DNA from: Chitinophagaceae bacterium UBA1931
GTDB lineage: Bacteria > Bacteroidota > Bacteroidia > Chitinophagales > Chitinophagaceae
Assembly (NCBI GenBank): GCA_002337125.1
Contig: DDFJ01000004.1
Location: forward strand, 3,010,134 to 3,074,133
DNA: 64,000 nt
Direction of reading: 5' to 3'
Positions 6,563-15,075 of this stretch are shown here, piece after piece; position 1 is the first letter of the stretch, and the number at the start of each line of letters is the position of its first letter. The notes under the pieces are model-generated. The model was not told where the DNA came from. It saw only the letters and a program-made list of their open reading frames with translations, and made no database searches. The translations under genes and the position numbers were made by a program.

Positions 6563-8769
6563 GTAACCTTAATCAGATCATAATTGTAAATACTGCAACT
6601 GAAGTATTTAATAAAGTCAAACTTGTGGTTAGTAATGCAGCTGCTGGTATAAAAGATATTGTTCAATATAAAACAATTGAGGAATTCAGGGAAGCAGGCG
6701 TACCTGTTTTAGCAGATGCTGTTTTACTTTGTTATGATGCAGCACAAACTCAAACAGCAGAAGCCGCTTTTGCTAATGTAAATGAACTGGCTTTTCATGT
6801 GCCTGTAATTATTATTTGTGAAGACTCAGTTGTTTCTTCAGTAAGCGAATTGATCAAAGAGGGATTGCAGGATTTTATTACCGTTACAGATCTCACTTCT
6901 GAAAAATTAAACGATAGTGTATTAAAAAGTGTTGAAAGAAAACGGATCGTAAATGCGTTGGTGGAAAATCAAAAACAACTGCATGCTATTTTAGATACAA
7001 ATCCTGATTGTATAAAATTGCTTGGTCCTTCCTGTGAATTATTCAGTATAAACAAAGCAGGGTTAAAACTTCTGGAAGTTGAAAGTATTGATGATGTTAT
7101 TGGACGCAATGTTCTTGAAATGATTGCTGTGCCTTACAGGGGTGCTGTTTCAAATCTTATTAAATCTGTTTTCGAAGGTAAAAGCGGCGAATTGCAATAC
7201 CAGGTTGTTACTCCCAAAGGAACCAATTACTGGTGCGAAATGATTGCAGTTCCCTATTACAATGCAGAAAGTAAAATCAATTTTGCGTTATCGGTAACCA
7301 GAGATATTACAAAGCAGGTTATTGAAGAAGAAGAAATTATCCGCTCCAATAACCGGTTTTCAAGAATTACCAGTACAACCAATGATGCAATCTGGGAATG
7401 GGATTTAACAAACGGAAATCTTTGGGCAAATGAAAATCACCAGAAGTTATATGGCTTATCTGGTACTGATCCCATACCTCCTTTTGAAGAATGGGTAAAG
7501 CGTCTTCATCCCGATGACAGGGAAGAACTAGTAAACAGGCAGCAAACTGCACTTGATTCGCAAACCAATGTTTTTATTTCTGAATATCGTTTTAAAAGGC
7601 AGGATGGTGAGTACAGAACAATCTACGACCGCTGCTATATTTCAAGAGATGAAAAGGGAAGTCCTGTTCTTTTAACAGGCAGCATGATGGATATAACTGA
7701 GCGGAAAAAAGTAGAAGAAGCTTTATACGCCAGTGAAGAGAATTACAGAACACTGGTTGAGCAGGCAACTGATGGAATTTTTATTGCTGATCTTGCAGGA
7801 AAATTTATTGTAGTGAACCGTGCTGGTTGCCAGCTGTCTCAATATAGCATGAACGAATTGTCGAATATGACAATTTATGATTTAGCCCTTCCCGAAGAGT
7901 TAAAGGAAATGCCGTTTAAGTTTGATGAAGTAATGAGCAGCGAAGGCGGAAGATCTGAACGGAAGATGCGCAAAAAAGACGGAAGTATTATTGATATTGA
8001 AATCAATGCTAAAATACTTTCAAATGGAAAGTTTCTGGCATTTATTCGGGAAATCACACAACGTAAAAAGGCAGAAAAGGATTTAAAAGATTCGTATGCT
8101 GCCATCAGAACATTATCATCTCACCTGCAGAATATCAGGGAAGAAGAACGTTCGCACATTGCAAGAGAAATACACGATGAGCTGGGTCAGCAATTAACTG
8201 TGCTTAAGCTTGACTTATCCTGGCTTCAGCGAAAAATCAATGCGATTACAGAAGATAAGTCAATGAACCTCCGCATCGATGAAATGCTGAACCTGATTAA
8301 TGAAACAGTTAGTTCGGTACGGCGCATTTCATCATCACTTCGCCCAAGTTTACTTGATGATATTGGATTGTTGGCCGCTGTGGAATGGCATGTGCAGGAA
8401 TTTGAAAAGCGTTCTGGTATTAAAGTGAATTTTGTTTCCAGTGAGCTTGCATCAGATACACCGCTTCCACCAGCTACTGCAACTGCCTTGTTCCGTATTT
8501 TGCAGGAAAGCCTTACAAACATTGTTCGCCATGCAAATGCAAGTGATGTGAATGTATCATTGTTCATCAACAGCGAAATTATTATACTCAATATCTCTGA
8601 TAACGGTGTAGGGTTTAATCCCGAAAAGATCAGCAAGAAAAAAACATTGGGAATCCTTGGAATGCAGGAGCGTACATTGGCATTGGGTGGCAGCTACAAG
8701 ATCAACAGTACAGAAGGAAAAGGCACAGCTGTGGAGGTTGTTATACCAGTGAGTAAATTACGTGTCTAA
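6559..8769 (+). CDS. PAS-domain sensor histidine kinase with pseudo-receiver N-terminus
   Basis: A 736-residue soluble sensor kinase. Residues 1-130 look like a degenerate receiver domain (DAVLLCYD strand, HVPVIIICED, then IKEGLQDFI in place of the usual GAxDYL). Three PAS domains follow at about 143-260, 268-386 and 391-510, the second and third ending in ITERKK/ITQRKK linkers. The dimerisation/phosphoacceptor domain is of the HisKA_3 (NarX) type, with His539 in the IAREIHDELGQQLT box, and the C-terminal ATPase domain (about 635-733) has ESLTNIVRHA, NISDNGVGF and GILGMQERTLALGG. No membrane segment is visible, so it senses a cytoplasmic signal or one relayed by ligands in the PAS domains. 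It is followed 58 bp later by its likely partner, a NarL-type regulator. It overlaps mnmE by 4 bp. Confidence 0.92.
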   Translation: MSNLNQIIIVNTATEVFNKVKLVVSNAAAGIKDIVQYKTIEEFREAGVPVLADAVLLCYDAAQTQTAEAAFANVNELAFHVPVIIICEDSVVSSVSELIKEGLQDFITVTDLTSEKLNDSVLKSVERKRIVNALVENQKQLHAILDTNPDCIKLLGPSCELFSINKAGLKLLEVESIDDVIGRNVLEMIAVPYRGAVSNLIKSVFEGKSGELQYQVVTPKGTNYWCEMIAVPYYNAESKINFALSVTRDITKQVIEEEEIIRSNNRFSRITSTTNDAIWEWDLTNGNLWANENHQKLYGLSGTDPIPPFEEWVKRLHPDDREELVNRQQTALDSQTNVFISEYRFKRQDGEYRTIYDRCYISRDEKGSPVLLTGSMMDITERKKVEEALYASEENYRTLVEQATDGIFIADLAGKFIVVNRAGCQLSQYSMNELSNMTIYDLALPEELKEMPFKFDEVMSSEGGRSERKMRKKDGSIIDIEINAKILSNGKFLAFIREITQRKKAEKDLKDSYAAIRTLSSHLQNIREEERSHIAREIHDELGQQLTVLKLDLSWLQRKINAITEDKSMNLRIDEMLNLINETVSSVRRISSSLRPSLLDDIGLLAAVEWHVQEFEKRSGIKVNFVSSELASDTPLPPATATALFRILQESLTNIVRHANASDVNVSLFINSEIIILNISDNGVGFNPEKISKKKTLGILGMQERTLALGGSYKINSTEGKGTAVEVVIPVSKLRV

Positions 8770-8827
8770 AGTGCAATTAATGTCTTATATTTCACCAGTT
8801 TTTAATGGTTTTTAAACACAGGATGAT

Positions 8828-9454
8828 ATGCAAATACTTATTGCAGATGATCATGCCATAGTAAGGAGAGGGCTGAAACTGCTTTTACTGGAAGAATATC
8901 CTTCTTCTGAAATTGGAGAAGCAGGCGATGCAGAAACGCTTATTAAGGAGGTTGTAAGAAAGAATTGGGATTTGATAATAAGTGATATCAGTATGCCCGG
9001 CAGAAGTGGTTTGGATGCACTGATTCAAATAAAACAGATACGTCCCGAATTACCGGTGCTGATTATGAGTATGCACCCGGAAGAGCAATATGCTTTACGG
9101 GTTTTTAAAGCTGGCGCTTCCGGTTATCTTGGCAAGGATACAATTCATGATGATATCATTAAAGCCATTCAGACTGTGATGGCCGGAAAGAAATTTATTA
9201 ATCATGCAGTTGCTGAAAAACTGACGAAGCTATCAGAAAAAGGAAAGTCTGATCAGTTGCATGAAAAACTTTCTGACCGTGAATTCGATGTATTTAAAAT
9301 GCTTGCTTCCGGTAAATCGGTTAGTGAAATAGCTGTCCAGTTTTCGTTAAGTGTAACAACAGTAAGTACATACCGTTCACGTATTCTTGAAAAGATGAAT
9401 ATGCGTTCAAATGCCGATCTCACACGTTATGCACTCGAGAAGCAACTGATTTAA
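8828..9454 (+). CDS. NarL/FixJ-type response regulator
   Basis: A 208-residue two-component regulator. The receiver domain (1-120) has the acidic pair Asp7/Asp8, the phospho-acceptor Asp53 in LIISDISMPG, the switch residue Ser81 and Lys103 in YLGKD. The C-terminal LuxR-type helix-turn-helix (about 145-208) contains LSDREFDVFKMLASGKSVSE and the recognition helix region VTTVSTYRSRILEKM. HisKA_3 kinases normally pair with this regulator class, and the kinase gene lies just upstream in the same direction, so the two very probably form one system. Its targets cannot be read from the sequence. Confidence 0.95.
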   Translation: MQILIADDHAIVRRGLKLLLLEEYPSSEIGEAGDAETLIKEVVRKNWDLIISDISMPGRSGLDALIQIKQIRPELPVLIMSMHPEEQYALRVFKAGASGYLGKDTIHDDIIKAIQTVMAGKKFINHAVAEKLTKLSEKGKSDQLHEKLSDREFDVFKMLASGKSVSEIAVQFSLSVTTVSTYRSRILEKMNMRSNADLTRYALEKQLI

Positions 9455-9482
9455 GATAATTCTCTTTAAATCTTCGTTTACC

Positions 9483-10412
9483 ATGCAAAAGCTTATTGTG
9501 CTTTTTGCTGTTTGTTTTTTTGCGAACAATGCGTTTACGCAAAACCTGCATCTTGCAGGTGGCAGCATTGTTCGTATTGAACATTTTACTTCAAAGAATA
9601 TTACTGCACGCAATGTAGATGTGTGGTTGCCCCCGGGATACAGCAATACAAAAAAGTATGCGGTTCTTTATATGCATGACGGGCAAATGCTTTTTGATTC
9701 TTCAACAACCTGGAATAAAAAGGAGTGGGGTGTTGATGAAGCAATGACTGAATTACTGCAAAAGAAACTTATTCAGAATTGTATTGTTGTTGCTGTTTGG
9801 AATGATGCAAAACAAAGGCATGCAGATTATTTCCCTCAAAAACCTTTTGAACAGCTCGCAAAAGCGCAACAGGATTCAATTTATAAAGCAACACAAAGCG
9901 GTAACTTTTCGTTGTTTGCTTCAGCTGTTCACTCTGACCAATACTTAAAATTTTTTGTAAAAGAATTAAAACCTTTTATTGATAAAAATTTTCCAACTTT
10001 TAAAGATCGCAATCACACATTTATAGCAGGATCAAGTATGGGAGGATTGATTTCCTTATATGCCATTTGCGAATATCCCGATATTTTTGGAGGTGCTGCA
10101 TGCTTGTCAACTCATTGGCCGGGTTTATTTAATACCGAAAACAATCCTGTTCCGGCTGCGTTTTTATCTTATTTCAGCAAACATCTTCCATCGCCATTGC
10201 AGCACAGAATTTATTTTGATTACGGAACTGCCACACTCGACTCCATGTATAAACCTTACCAACTGCAAATGGATGAAGCAATGAAAAAAGCCGGGTATAA
10301 CAGTAAAAACTGGATGACGAAAGAATTTGTTGGTGAAGATCATTCTGAAAATGCATGGAGAAAACGGTTGAAGATTCCGTTACTTTTTATGCTGCAGCAA
10401 AACGGACATTAA
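9483..10412 (+). CDS. Secreted alpha/beta-hydrolase, esterase family
   Basis: A 309-residue exported hydrolase. A signal peptide (about 1-19, ending NAFTQ) precedes a putative esterase D-type domain. The nucleophile elbow is GSSMGG with Ser185, preceded by the strand FIAGSS; an early VLYMHDGQMLFD motif and a late VGEDHSENAW motif, which should supply the catalytic His, are typical of this group, which also includes ferric-siderophore esterases and feruloyl esterases. The exact substrate is not readable. Its last four bases overlap the end of the convergent gene at 10409-11200, leaving no room for an ordinary terminator between them. Confidence 0.82.
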   Translation: MQKLIVLFAVCFFANNAFTQNLHLAGGSIVRIEHFTSKNITARNVDVWLPPGYSNTKKYAVLYMHDGQMLFDSSTTWNKKEWGVDEAMTELLQKKLIQNCIVVAVWNDAKQRHADYFPQKPFEQLAKAQQDSIYKATQSGNFSLFASAVHSDQYLKFFVKELKPFIDKNFPTFKDRNHTFIAGSSMGGLISLYAICEYPDIFGGAACLSTHWPGLFNTENNPVPAAFLSYFSKHLPSPLQHRIYFDYGTATLDSMYKPYQLQMDEAMKKAGYNSKNWMTKEFVGEDHSENAWRKRLKIPLLFMLQQNGH

Positions 10413-11200
10413 TTCAGTTTGTATTCGTATATCCATTGCTCCAGTAAATCTTTTGTCATTAACTGAAGAAGTTGCTTATTGTTTTTACAGGAAGCTATCA
10501 GCTGTTTTAATTGCTGTTTAATTACCGGAATATCTTTTTTCAAGGGGAGCAGGTAAACAAATTTTGCTTGCTCTTTTTGCTTATTATCTTTTGGAACAGC
10601 GTACCATAAAATTAACCCGGGTTGGTTGTTGTTGAAGTTTTCTGTATGGTATAAAAACGCAGAGTTGTTTCTGAATACAGTATCAAACAATTTTCCGCTG
10701 CACCAAATATTCAGCCTGTAAGGAATATTTTTTTGCTCGGGTTTCCATTGCAAAAGAATTGGAGAGGAAAAAACAAAACTGCTGTCGGCTGGAGAAATCA
10801 TTGCTTTCTTACCTCTGAAAACTGCCGCACTTACTTTCTGCTTATCATCATCATCTCCACCCGAAAGAAATTTTTCGAATACATACGAAAAGAATTTCGA
10901 CATGCCACCTGGCTTTGCAGTGCTGAATATTTTTTTAACCTGGCTGAAAGTATAAGTGCCGGGTTTATCCAGCAACATTGATTTGCCATCGCTCTGTACA
11001 AGCATTACTTCCGCAAGCGGTGAAATGGAAATGGATTGTTCTGCAGTTAAAAACATTCCTCTTACTGCTTTTTCTTTTTTACTGCCATTAACCCGGTAAA
11101 CCTCTTTGCTTACGTTATAGAATAAATATTTTACTTCTGCAGCATTTGATACCTGCTGAAGAACTAAAAAAATGAATCCTGTTAATAACGTTTTAATCAT
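10409..11200 (-). CDS. Secreted FecR-like protein of unknown function
   Basis: A 263-residue protein with a signal peptide (MIKTLLTGFIFLVLQQVSNA). The first half, about 22-85, reads like a FecR-type beta domain (VYRVNGSKKEKAVRGMFLT, then ISISPLAEVMLVQSDGKSML and DKPGTYTFSQV), the pattern of proteins in which a small domain binds a peptide or sugar in the envelope. An acidic DDDDK stretch separates it from a C-terminal half with no family I recognise (SPILLQWKPEQ, PGLILWYAVPK) and a Lys/Leu-rich helical tail. The gene starts inside the end of the CHASE2 gene (8-bp overlap), so the two are translated together. FecR-like is my reading by eye and is uncertain. Confidence 0.55.
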   Translation of the reverse strand: MIKTLLTGFIFLVLQQVSNAAEVKYLFYNVSKEVYRVNGSKKEKAVRGMFLTAEQSISISPLAEVMLVQSDGKSMLLDKPGTYTFSQVKKIFSTAKPGGMSKFFSYVFEKFLSGGDDDDKQKVSAAVFRGKKAMISPADSSFVFSSPILLQWKPEQKNIPYRLNIWCSGKLFDTVFRNNSAFLYHTENFNNNQPGLILWYAVPKDNKQKEQAKFVYLLPLKKDIPVIKQQLKQLIASCKNNKQLLQLMTKDLLEQWIYEYKLN

Positions 11201-12389
11201 TGTCTTCTTTTCCCAGGAAGGGAGAACTGAATTTGATTTTTAATTTAAACCGCAAAAATTTCAGAAAAGCCTCATATAAATTTATAAAAGTTGGTAATAA
11301 AACCAAACAGGTTGTCAGCAAACCGGGATCAAACCTCGTATCAATGTAACGGTATGCAAGAATGCTTAAAGCAACAGTAAAGATACTGCCGGCTAATTGT
11401 ATGAATGTGCCAATTGTATTAAACCATAAATCGCCTTTAAAGAAAAGCCCGCAGAAGAATGGAAGAAAGACCCAAACAAGGATGAATGAAATAATGGCCA
11501 TTGCCCAAACCGGAACAAGGCGAATATAATTATCATCAATGATCATCCGCAGAATGTTGGCATGAATCACACATCCGTACATATCGGGATAGCTTCGGCC
11601 CGATAATCTTTGATTGAGCGGCGTAAACTGTTTGTCTTCATCAACCCTGTTGTTGTTTCTTGCGCCGGGTAAACCAAGATAACCAACCAGTACAATTTTA
11701 TTCTGCAAAACAGAGGCATCAAAGCCGGGGTTAACCACTTCATCAAAATCAAAATAGGTAAAGTTGGAAAGATTGCCGGTATAGTGAATTTCAGTTTTCC
11801 TGTTTTGCTTTTTTAATAATTTCTGATAGAGGGAACTATCGTATTTGCTGATGATTGCACTTGTAAATGATTTTCTGTTATCATAGAAGGGAAAGTAGTG
11901 GCGAATGGTTGAGTACTCAATGTTTTCGCCAATCATATTTACATAGCCATCTTTGTTGTTGGTAAAAAAGCTGTCGGTGTAAGCAGATTGTTTTTCATTT
12001 TCAAAATCAGCAATGTAACCAAACACATAATTATTGTGTGCAGCAAACTCTGCTTTGAGCAAGCTGTCCTGATCGTTTTTTCTTTGCGCAAATAAAATAT
12101 CAAGAGCTACTACTTTTGGTTTTCCTGTTTGTATCTGCTGAAGTAATAAAGCAATTTCTGAACGGTTTCGGTCTTCTGCATTAATAAGAACAATTGGTCC
12201 TTTATAAATATCATTCCTGTCTTTAACTTTTGTATAGTAAAGGTCGGTTAATGAAAAATCTTCGAATGCTGAAGTGAATGGATCGAAAAATGAAGTGTTG
12301 ATGACAAACAGGGAAAGAAGGGAAATGCAACCGAAAATAAACAGGTTGAGGAACAGGTATTCAGTAAATAATTTCCGGAAAAATTTCAT
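11193..12389 (-). CDS. CHASE2-domain membrane protein without output domain
   Basis: A 398-residue inner-membrane protein. One N-terminal membrane helix (about 12-32) is followed by an extracytoplasmic CHASE2-type sensor domain (about 35-285; features include DLYYTKVKDRN, VVALDILFAQRK, NKIVLVGYLG and YPDMYGCVIHANILRMIIDD) and three helices near the C-terminus (about 288-375). CHASE2 normally feeds a histidine kinase or cyclase; here only a short basic tail (FLRFKLKIKFSS...) follows, so no catalytic output is present. It overlaps the downstream FecR-like gene by 8 bp and lies behind a terminator at 12412-12444. A role as a sensor or anchor for its secreted neighbours is an inference. Confidence 0.8.
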   Translation of the reverse strand: MKFFRKLFTEYLFLNLFIFGCISLLSLFVINTSFFDPFTSAFEDFSLTDLYYTKVKDRNDIYKGPIVLINAEDRNRSEIALLLQQIQTGKPKVVALDILFAQRKNDQDSLLKAEFAAHNNYVFGYIADFENEKQSAYTDSFFTNNKDGYVNMIGENIEYSTIRHYFPFYDNRKSFTSAIISKYDSSLYQKLLKKQNRKTEIHYTGNLSNFTYFDFDEVVNPGFDASVLQNKIVLVGYLGLPGARNNNRVDEDKQFTPLNQRLSGRSYPDMYGCVIHANILRMIIDDNYIRLVPVWAMAIISFILVWVFLPFFCGLFFKGDLWFNTIGTFIQLAGSIFTVALSILAYRYIDTRFDPGLLTTCLVLLPTFINLYEAFLKFLRFKLKIKFSSPFLGKEDND

Positions 12390-12411
12390 GAAGCAGTTAA
12401 GTATAAATGAA

Positions 12412-12444
12412 AAAGGGTATAAACCATTTTGGTTTATACCCTTT
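12412..12444 (-). terminator. Terminator after the small secreted protein gene
   Basis: A perfect 14-bp stem (12412-12425 with 12431-12444) and 5-nt loop lies downstream of the gene at 12461-12862. On the minus strand the stem ends in a T-run (CCCTTTTTC). It separates that gene from the CHASE2 gene that begins at 12389. Confidence 0.85.
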
Positions 12445-12460
12445 CTGACGTTAATCTAAA

Positions 12461-12862
12461 TTAATTCTTCAGGTTAAGAGTGAACGTTCTGCTATCGTTA
12501 CAATAGCTGCTGTTGCTCCAGTACAAAGATTTGTCTGTTGTTTCAGCATACCATTTTGTCCAGTTACCTGGTACCCATACATCGATACGAACTGAAGTTG
12601 CGTAAGGAGAAAGACGACCCTGGTAAATACCTTCTACCCAAATGTCAACATAATAACCAGTGTAGTTATCGAAATAAGCATAGCAATAACCACGGGTTTT
12701 CTTTGTACGCTGACCAGCTTCAGGTCCGGGCATATCTTTTTTCTCTTTTACTTCCTGGGCAGTAACTGCAACTTTTTTACGTTGAGTCTGAGCTTTAGCA
12801 GTTGTTGAAAATGCAAGTGATAATCCTATCACAGCAACGATCAGAAATAAAACCTTTTTCAT
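12461..12862 (-). CDS. Small secreted protein, unknown family
   Basis: A 133-residue exported protein. The signal peptide is clear (MKKVLFLIVAVIGLSLAFST, cleavage near TAKAQ), followed by a charged linker and a beta-rich, aromatic domain (residues about 62-133: GYCYAYFDNYTGYYVDIWVE, then WVPGNWTKWYAETTDKSLYW) with two cysteines that could pair (positions about 64 and 121). The pattern suggests a small all-beta domain exposed outside the cytoplasm. I do not recognise the family. It lies between the metacaspase gene and the CHASE2 gene on the same strand, 69 bp after the former with no terminator between, so read-through from the protease gene is likely. Confidence 0.75.
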   Translation of the reverse strand: MKKVLFLIVAVIGLSLAFSTTAKAQTQRKKVAVTAQEVKEKKDMPGPEAGQRTKKTRGYCYAYFDNYTGYYVDIWVEGIYQGRLSPYATSVRIDVWVPGNWTKWYAETTDKSLYWSNSSYCNDSRTFTLNLKN

Positions 12863-12931
12863 GTGTTTTGTTTTTTTTGATGGTTTGATAATGAAAGTTT
12901 ATAAAAATTTATGAATGAACCAATTTTTCTT

Positions 12932-14968
12932 TTACTGTTTTTTAGGAACGATTTTATAAGGAACAGAAAAGATATTTACAGCATCGGGCTGGATCGTTTC
13001 TTCACCGCTTCCTCTTGTTTGCACACCTTCTGTTTTATTAATTCCATCCATCAGTTTTTCAAATGGGTTTGATGGTTTTGTAACAGCACCTCTTGTACCC
13101 CCCTGTGCAACAAATACCTGTCGCAGATTTAAGGGCGTTTTTGCTGCAATCAGCTTGATAACGTTCATGCCATCGGGCGGACCTATTCTGAATATTCTTG
13201 TTAACCTTACTGTATCGCCGGGGTTAATAAAACAATCAGTTGATTGCTGGTTAGGAGCAGGGAATAAAACATTCACCAGGTTATCGGGTTGTATTTCAAG
13301 AACATTATAATACAAACGTTCCTGTCCGTTATTAATGATACGCAGGTTGTAACGGTCGTTATGCTGGAATACAATGTTGCCAGATGCATCTTTAATTGTA
13401 TTCATCGGTAAATCCTTGATGATAGCGTTATTATTTCCTTCTGCTTTTTTATAATCAACCGGAATAAAATCAAATACTACATTCAGTTCCTCATTTTTCA
13501 TATTGAGGTTGCGTAAGTAAGCAGCACGGCCATATGCACCAATTCTCGCAGCAAGAAAAGTATACAGCTCATCGTTGCTGAGTTCTTTGCTGCAAACGCC
13601 TAAACGGTAATCGGCAGCTGTAGATACATAAATTGAATCGGCACTAAAACCTTCGCTTCCCTGTTCAATAAATACATCGCCTTGTTCTGAAACAATCTTT
13701 GCCTGTTTAATTTTTGTAAAGGCTTCTGTTAGTTTATTTTTCAGTGCAGCATCTTTCGATTTTATAACAACAGGTACTGCTAAGTCTCCAAAGTTTACTT
13801 CTTCCAGAAAAATCCATGCTGTTTTCAGCTGATCATTACTGAGCTGATTATCTAATTCAAGTTCACTGCTGTAATCGCCTGCAGTTGTTAAAACCCCTTT
13901 TGCAATAGGTGTGGCTGTTTCCCTGTTATAGGTATTTGATGCATAAACTTTAACTGTTGTACCGGCAAATACGCCATAAATTTTACCGCAGTTGATGGTA
14001 ACTTTTTTATTGCTGATGATTTGATCAACCACATAATAGTTTGGTTTGCCCAAAGCTTTACCACCAAAAATTTCTTTATCCAGATCACCTTCTGCATTGG
14101 GTGTTTGTCCCGGAACCATTTTGCTCATTTCAAGCCTGATGTTGTCGAACAGTGAGCGGTAGCTTGTATGCTGATCGGCTTTTGCCAATGCTTTTGAAAA
14201 TGCTAATGATAAACTGCCGCAATGTTCTTCACCACATTCCTGGTTTAACTCTGATGCTGCTGATGCAAAGAAAGCACTCATGGGTGCGAGACCGGGCTTT
14301 GATTCACCAAGACTGAATAATCCTTCGTTTACAACTTTGGTATTTACTTTAGGTGTATATCCTTTGGGTTGATATTTTGTTGTGGTGCCACGATAATTTC
14401 CCAGTCCGCTGCGGGTACTTGTACCACTATGACAGGCATCAACAATTACCAGTAAGTTACCATTGCTGCCAAGTTTTGTTCTTATTTGTTCCAACTTCAA
14501 TCCAAAGTCATCATCACGCAAATGCTTTTCAACGCCGGGCTGGTATTCCATTGGTGCATCGTATGTAACAAGTGCTTCATCATAACCATCAGCTTCATCA
14601 CCATTATCATCAAACACCTGCTCACCATGCCCGCTGAAATGAAAAACACATATATCGCCGGGATTAGCTTTATCAATCAACTGTTGCTGTATAGCGTTGA
14701 GTATTCCTTGTTTAGTTGCCTCTTTATCGGTAACAATCCGTATGTTTTCTTCTTTAAATCCCTGGCGTTTGAGCGCTTCTTTTACCAATGGAATATCATT
14801 GGCTGAGCTGAGATTGTTCCAGCCAGTTGAAGGGGCATACTTTGAAATAGCCACAATCAGTGCTATTTTCTTAGGCTCCTGCTGGGCAGTTGCCTTTAGT
14901 ATGATAAAAAAAAGCAGGAAGAATAGAAGAAATCTCATTTTGATTGGTAATGAAAAATGCGTTTTCAT
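12932..14968 (-). CDS. Secreted metacaspase-like C14 protease with DUF4384-like C-terminus
   Basis: A 678-residue exported cysteine protease. After a signal peptide (ending KATAQ) comes a caspase/metacaspase p20 domain (about 33-290): the His114 of HFSGHGEQ and the Cys179 of VIVDACHSG form the catalytic pair, and the acidic run between them (NGDEADGYDEALVTYD) is typical of Arg/Lys-specific metacaspases. A middle region of no recognised family is followed by a C-terminal module (about 565-640: NLRIINNGQERLYYNVLEI, NVLFPAP, IAAKTPLN) that resembles DUF4384. The same module is in the papain-like protease at 60645-62270. I kept the first ATG at 14968; the ATG at 14938 gives an equally good signal peptide. 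A likely promoter ends at 14977, so the leader is either 3 or about 33 nt. Confidence 0.88.
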   Translation of the reverse strand: MKTHFSLPIKMRFLLFFLLFFIILKATAQQEPKKIALIVAISKYAPSTGWNNLSSANDIPLVKEALKRQGFKEENIRIVTDKEATKQGILNAIQQQLIDKANPGDICVFHFSGHGEQVFDDNGDEADGYDEALVTYDAPMEYQPGVEKHLRDDDFGLKLEQIRTKLGSNGNLLVIVDACHSGTSTRSGLGNYRGTTTKYQPKGYTPKVNTKVVNEGLFSLGESKPGLAPMSAFFASAASELNQECGEEHCGSLSLAFSKALAKADQHTSYRSLFDNIRLEMSKMVPGQTPNAEGDLDKEIFGGKALGKPNYYVVDQIISNKKVTINCGKIYGVFAGTTVKVYASNTYNRETATPIAKGVLTTAGDYSSELELDNQLSNDQLKTAWIFLEEVNFGDLAVPVVIKSKDAALKNKLTEAFTKIKQAKIVSEQGDVFIEQGSEGFSADSIYVSTAADYRLGVCSKELSNDELYTFLAARIGAYGRAAYLRNLNMKNEELNVVFDFIPVDYKKAEGNNNAIIKDLPMNTIKDASGNIVFQHNDRYNLRIINNGQERLYYNVLEIQPDNLVNVLFPAPNQQSTDCFINPGDTVRLTRIFRIGPPDGMNVIKLIAAKTPLNLRQVFVAQGGTRGAVTKPSNPFEKLMDGINKTEGVQTRGSGEETIQPDAVNIFSVPYKIVPKKQ

Positions 14969-14976
14969 TTACAGAA

Positions 14977-15007
14977 CAATATTACAATGGTTGATTTGGG
15001 AACTCAA
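14977..15007 (-). promoter_or_regulatory. Candidate promoter of the metacaspase gene
   Basis: On the minus strand, TTG (15007-15005), a 20-nt spacer and TAATATTG (14984-14977) match the Bacteroidota promoter consensus with one mismatch. The start of transcription would fall near 14971, a few bases before the ATG at 14968. Confidence 0.4.
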
Positions 15008-15046
15008 TACCCAATCTACGGTATTTTGCAGAGGAATCAAAGCAGA

Positions 15047-15075
15047 TTGGATGGAAGAATAATTTTATTTCTTTG
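15047..15075 (+). promoter_or_regulatory. Candidate recG promoter
   Basis: TTG at 15047-15049, an 18-nt spacer and TTTCTTTG at 15068-15075 match TTG-N19-TAnnTTTG with one mismatch in the -7 box. If real, transcription starts near 15081, which places the TTG at 15073 upstream of the transcript and argues for a later recG start codon. Confidence 0.35.
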
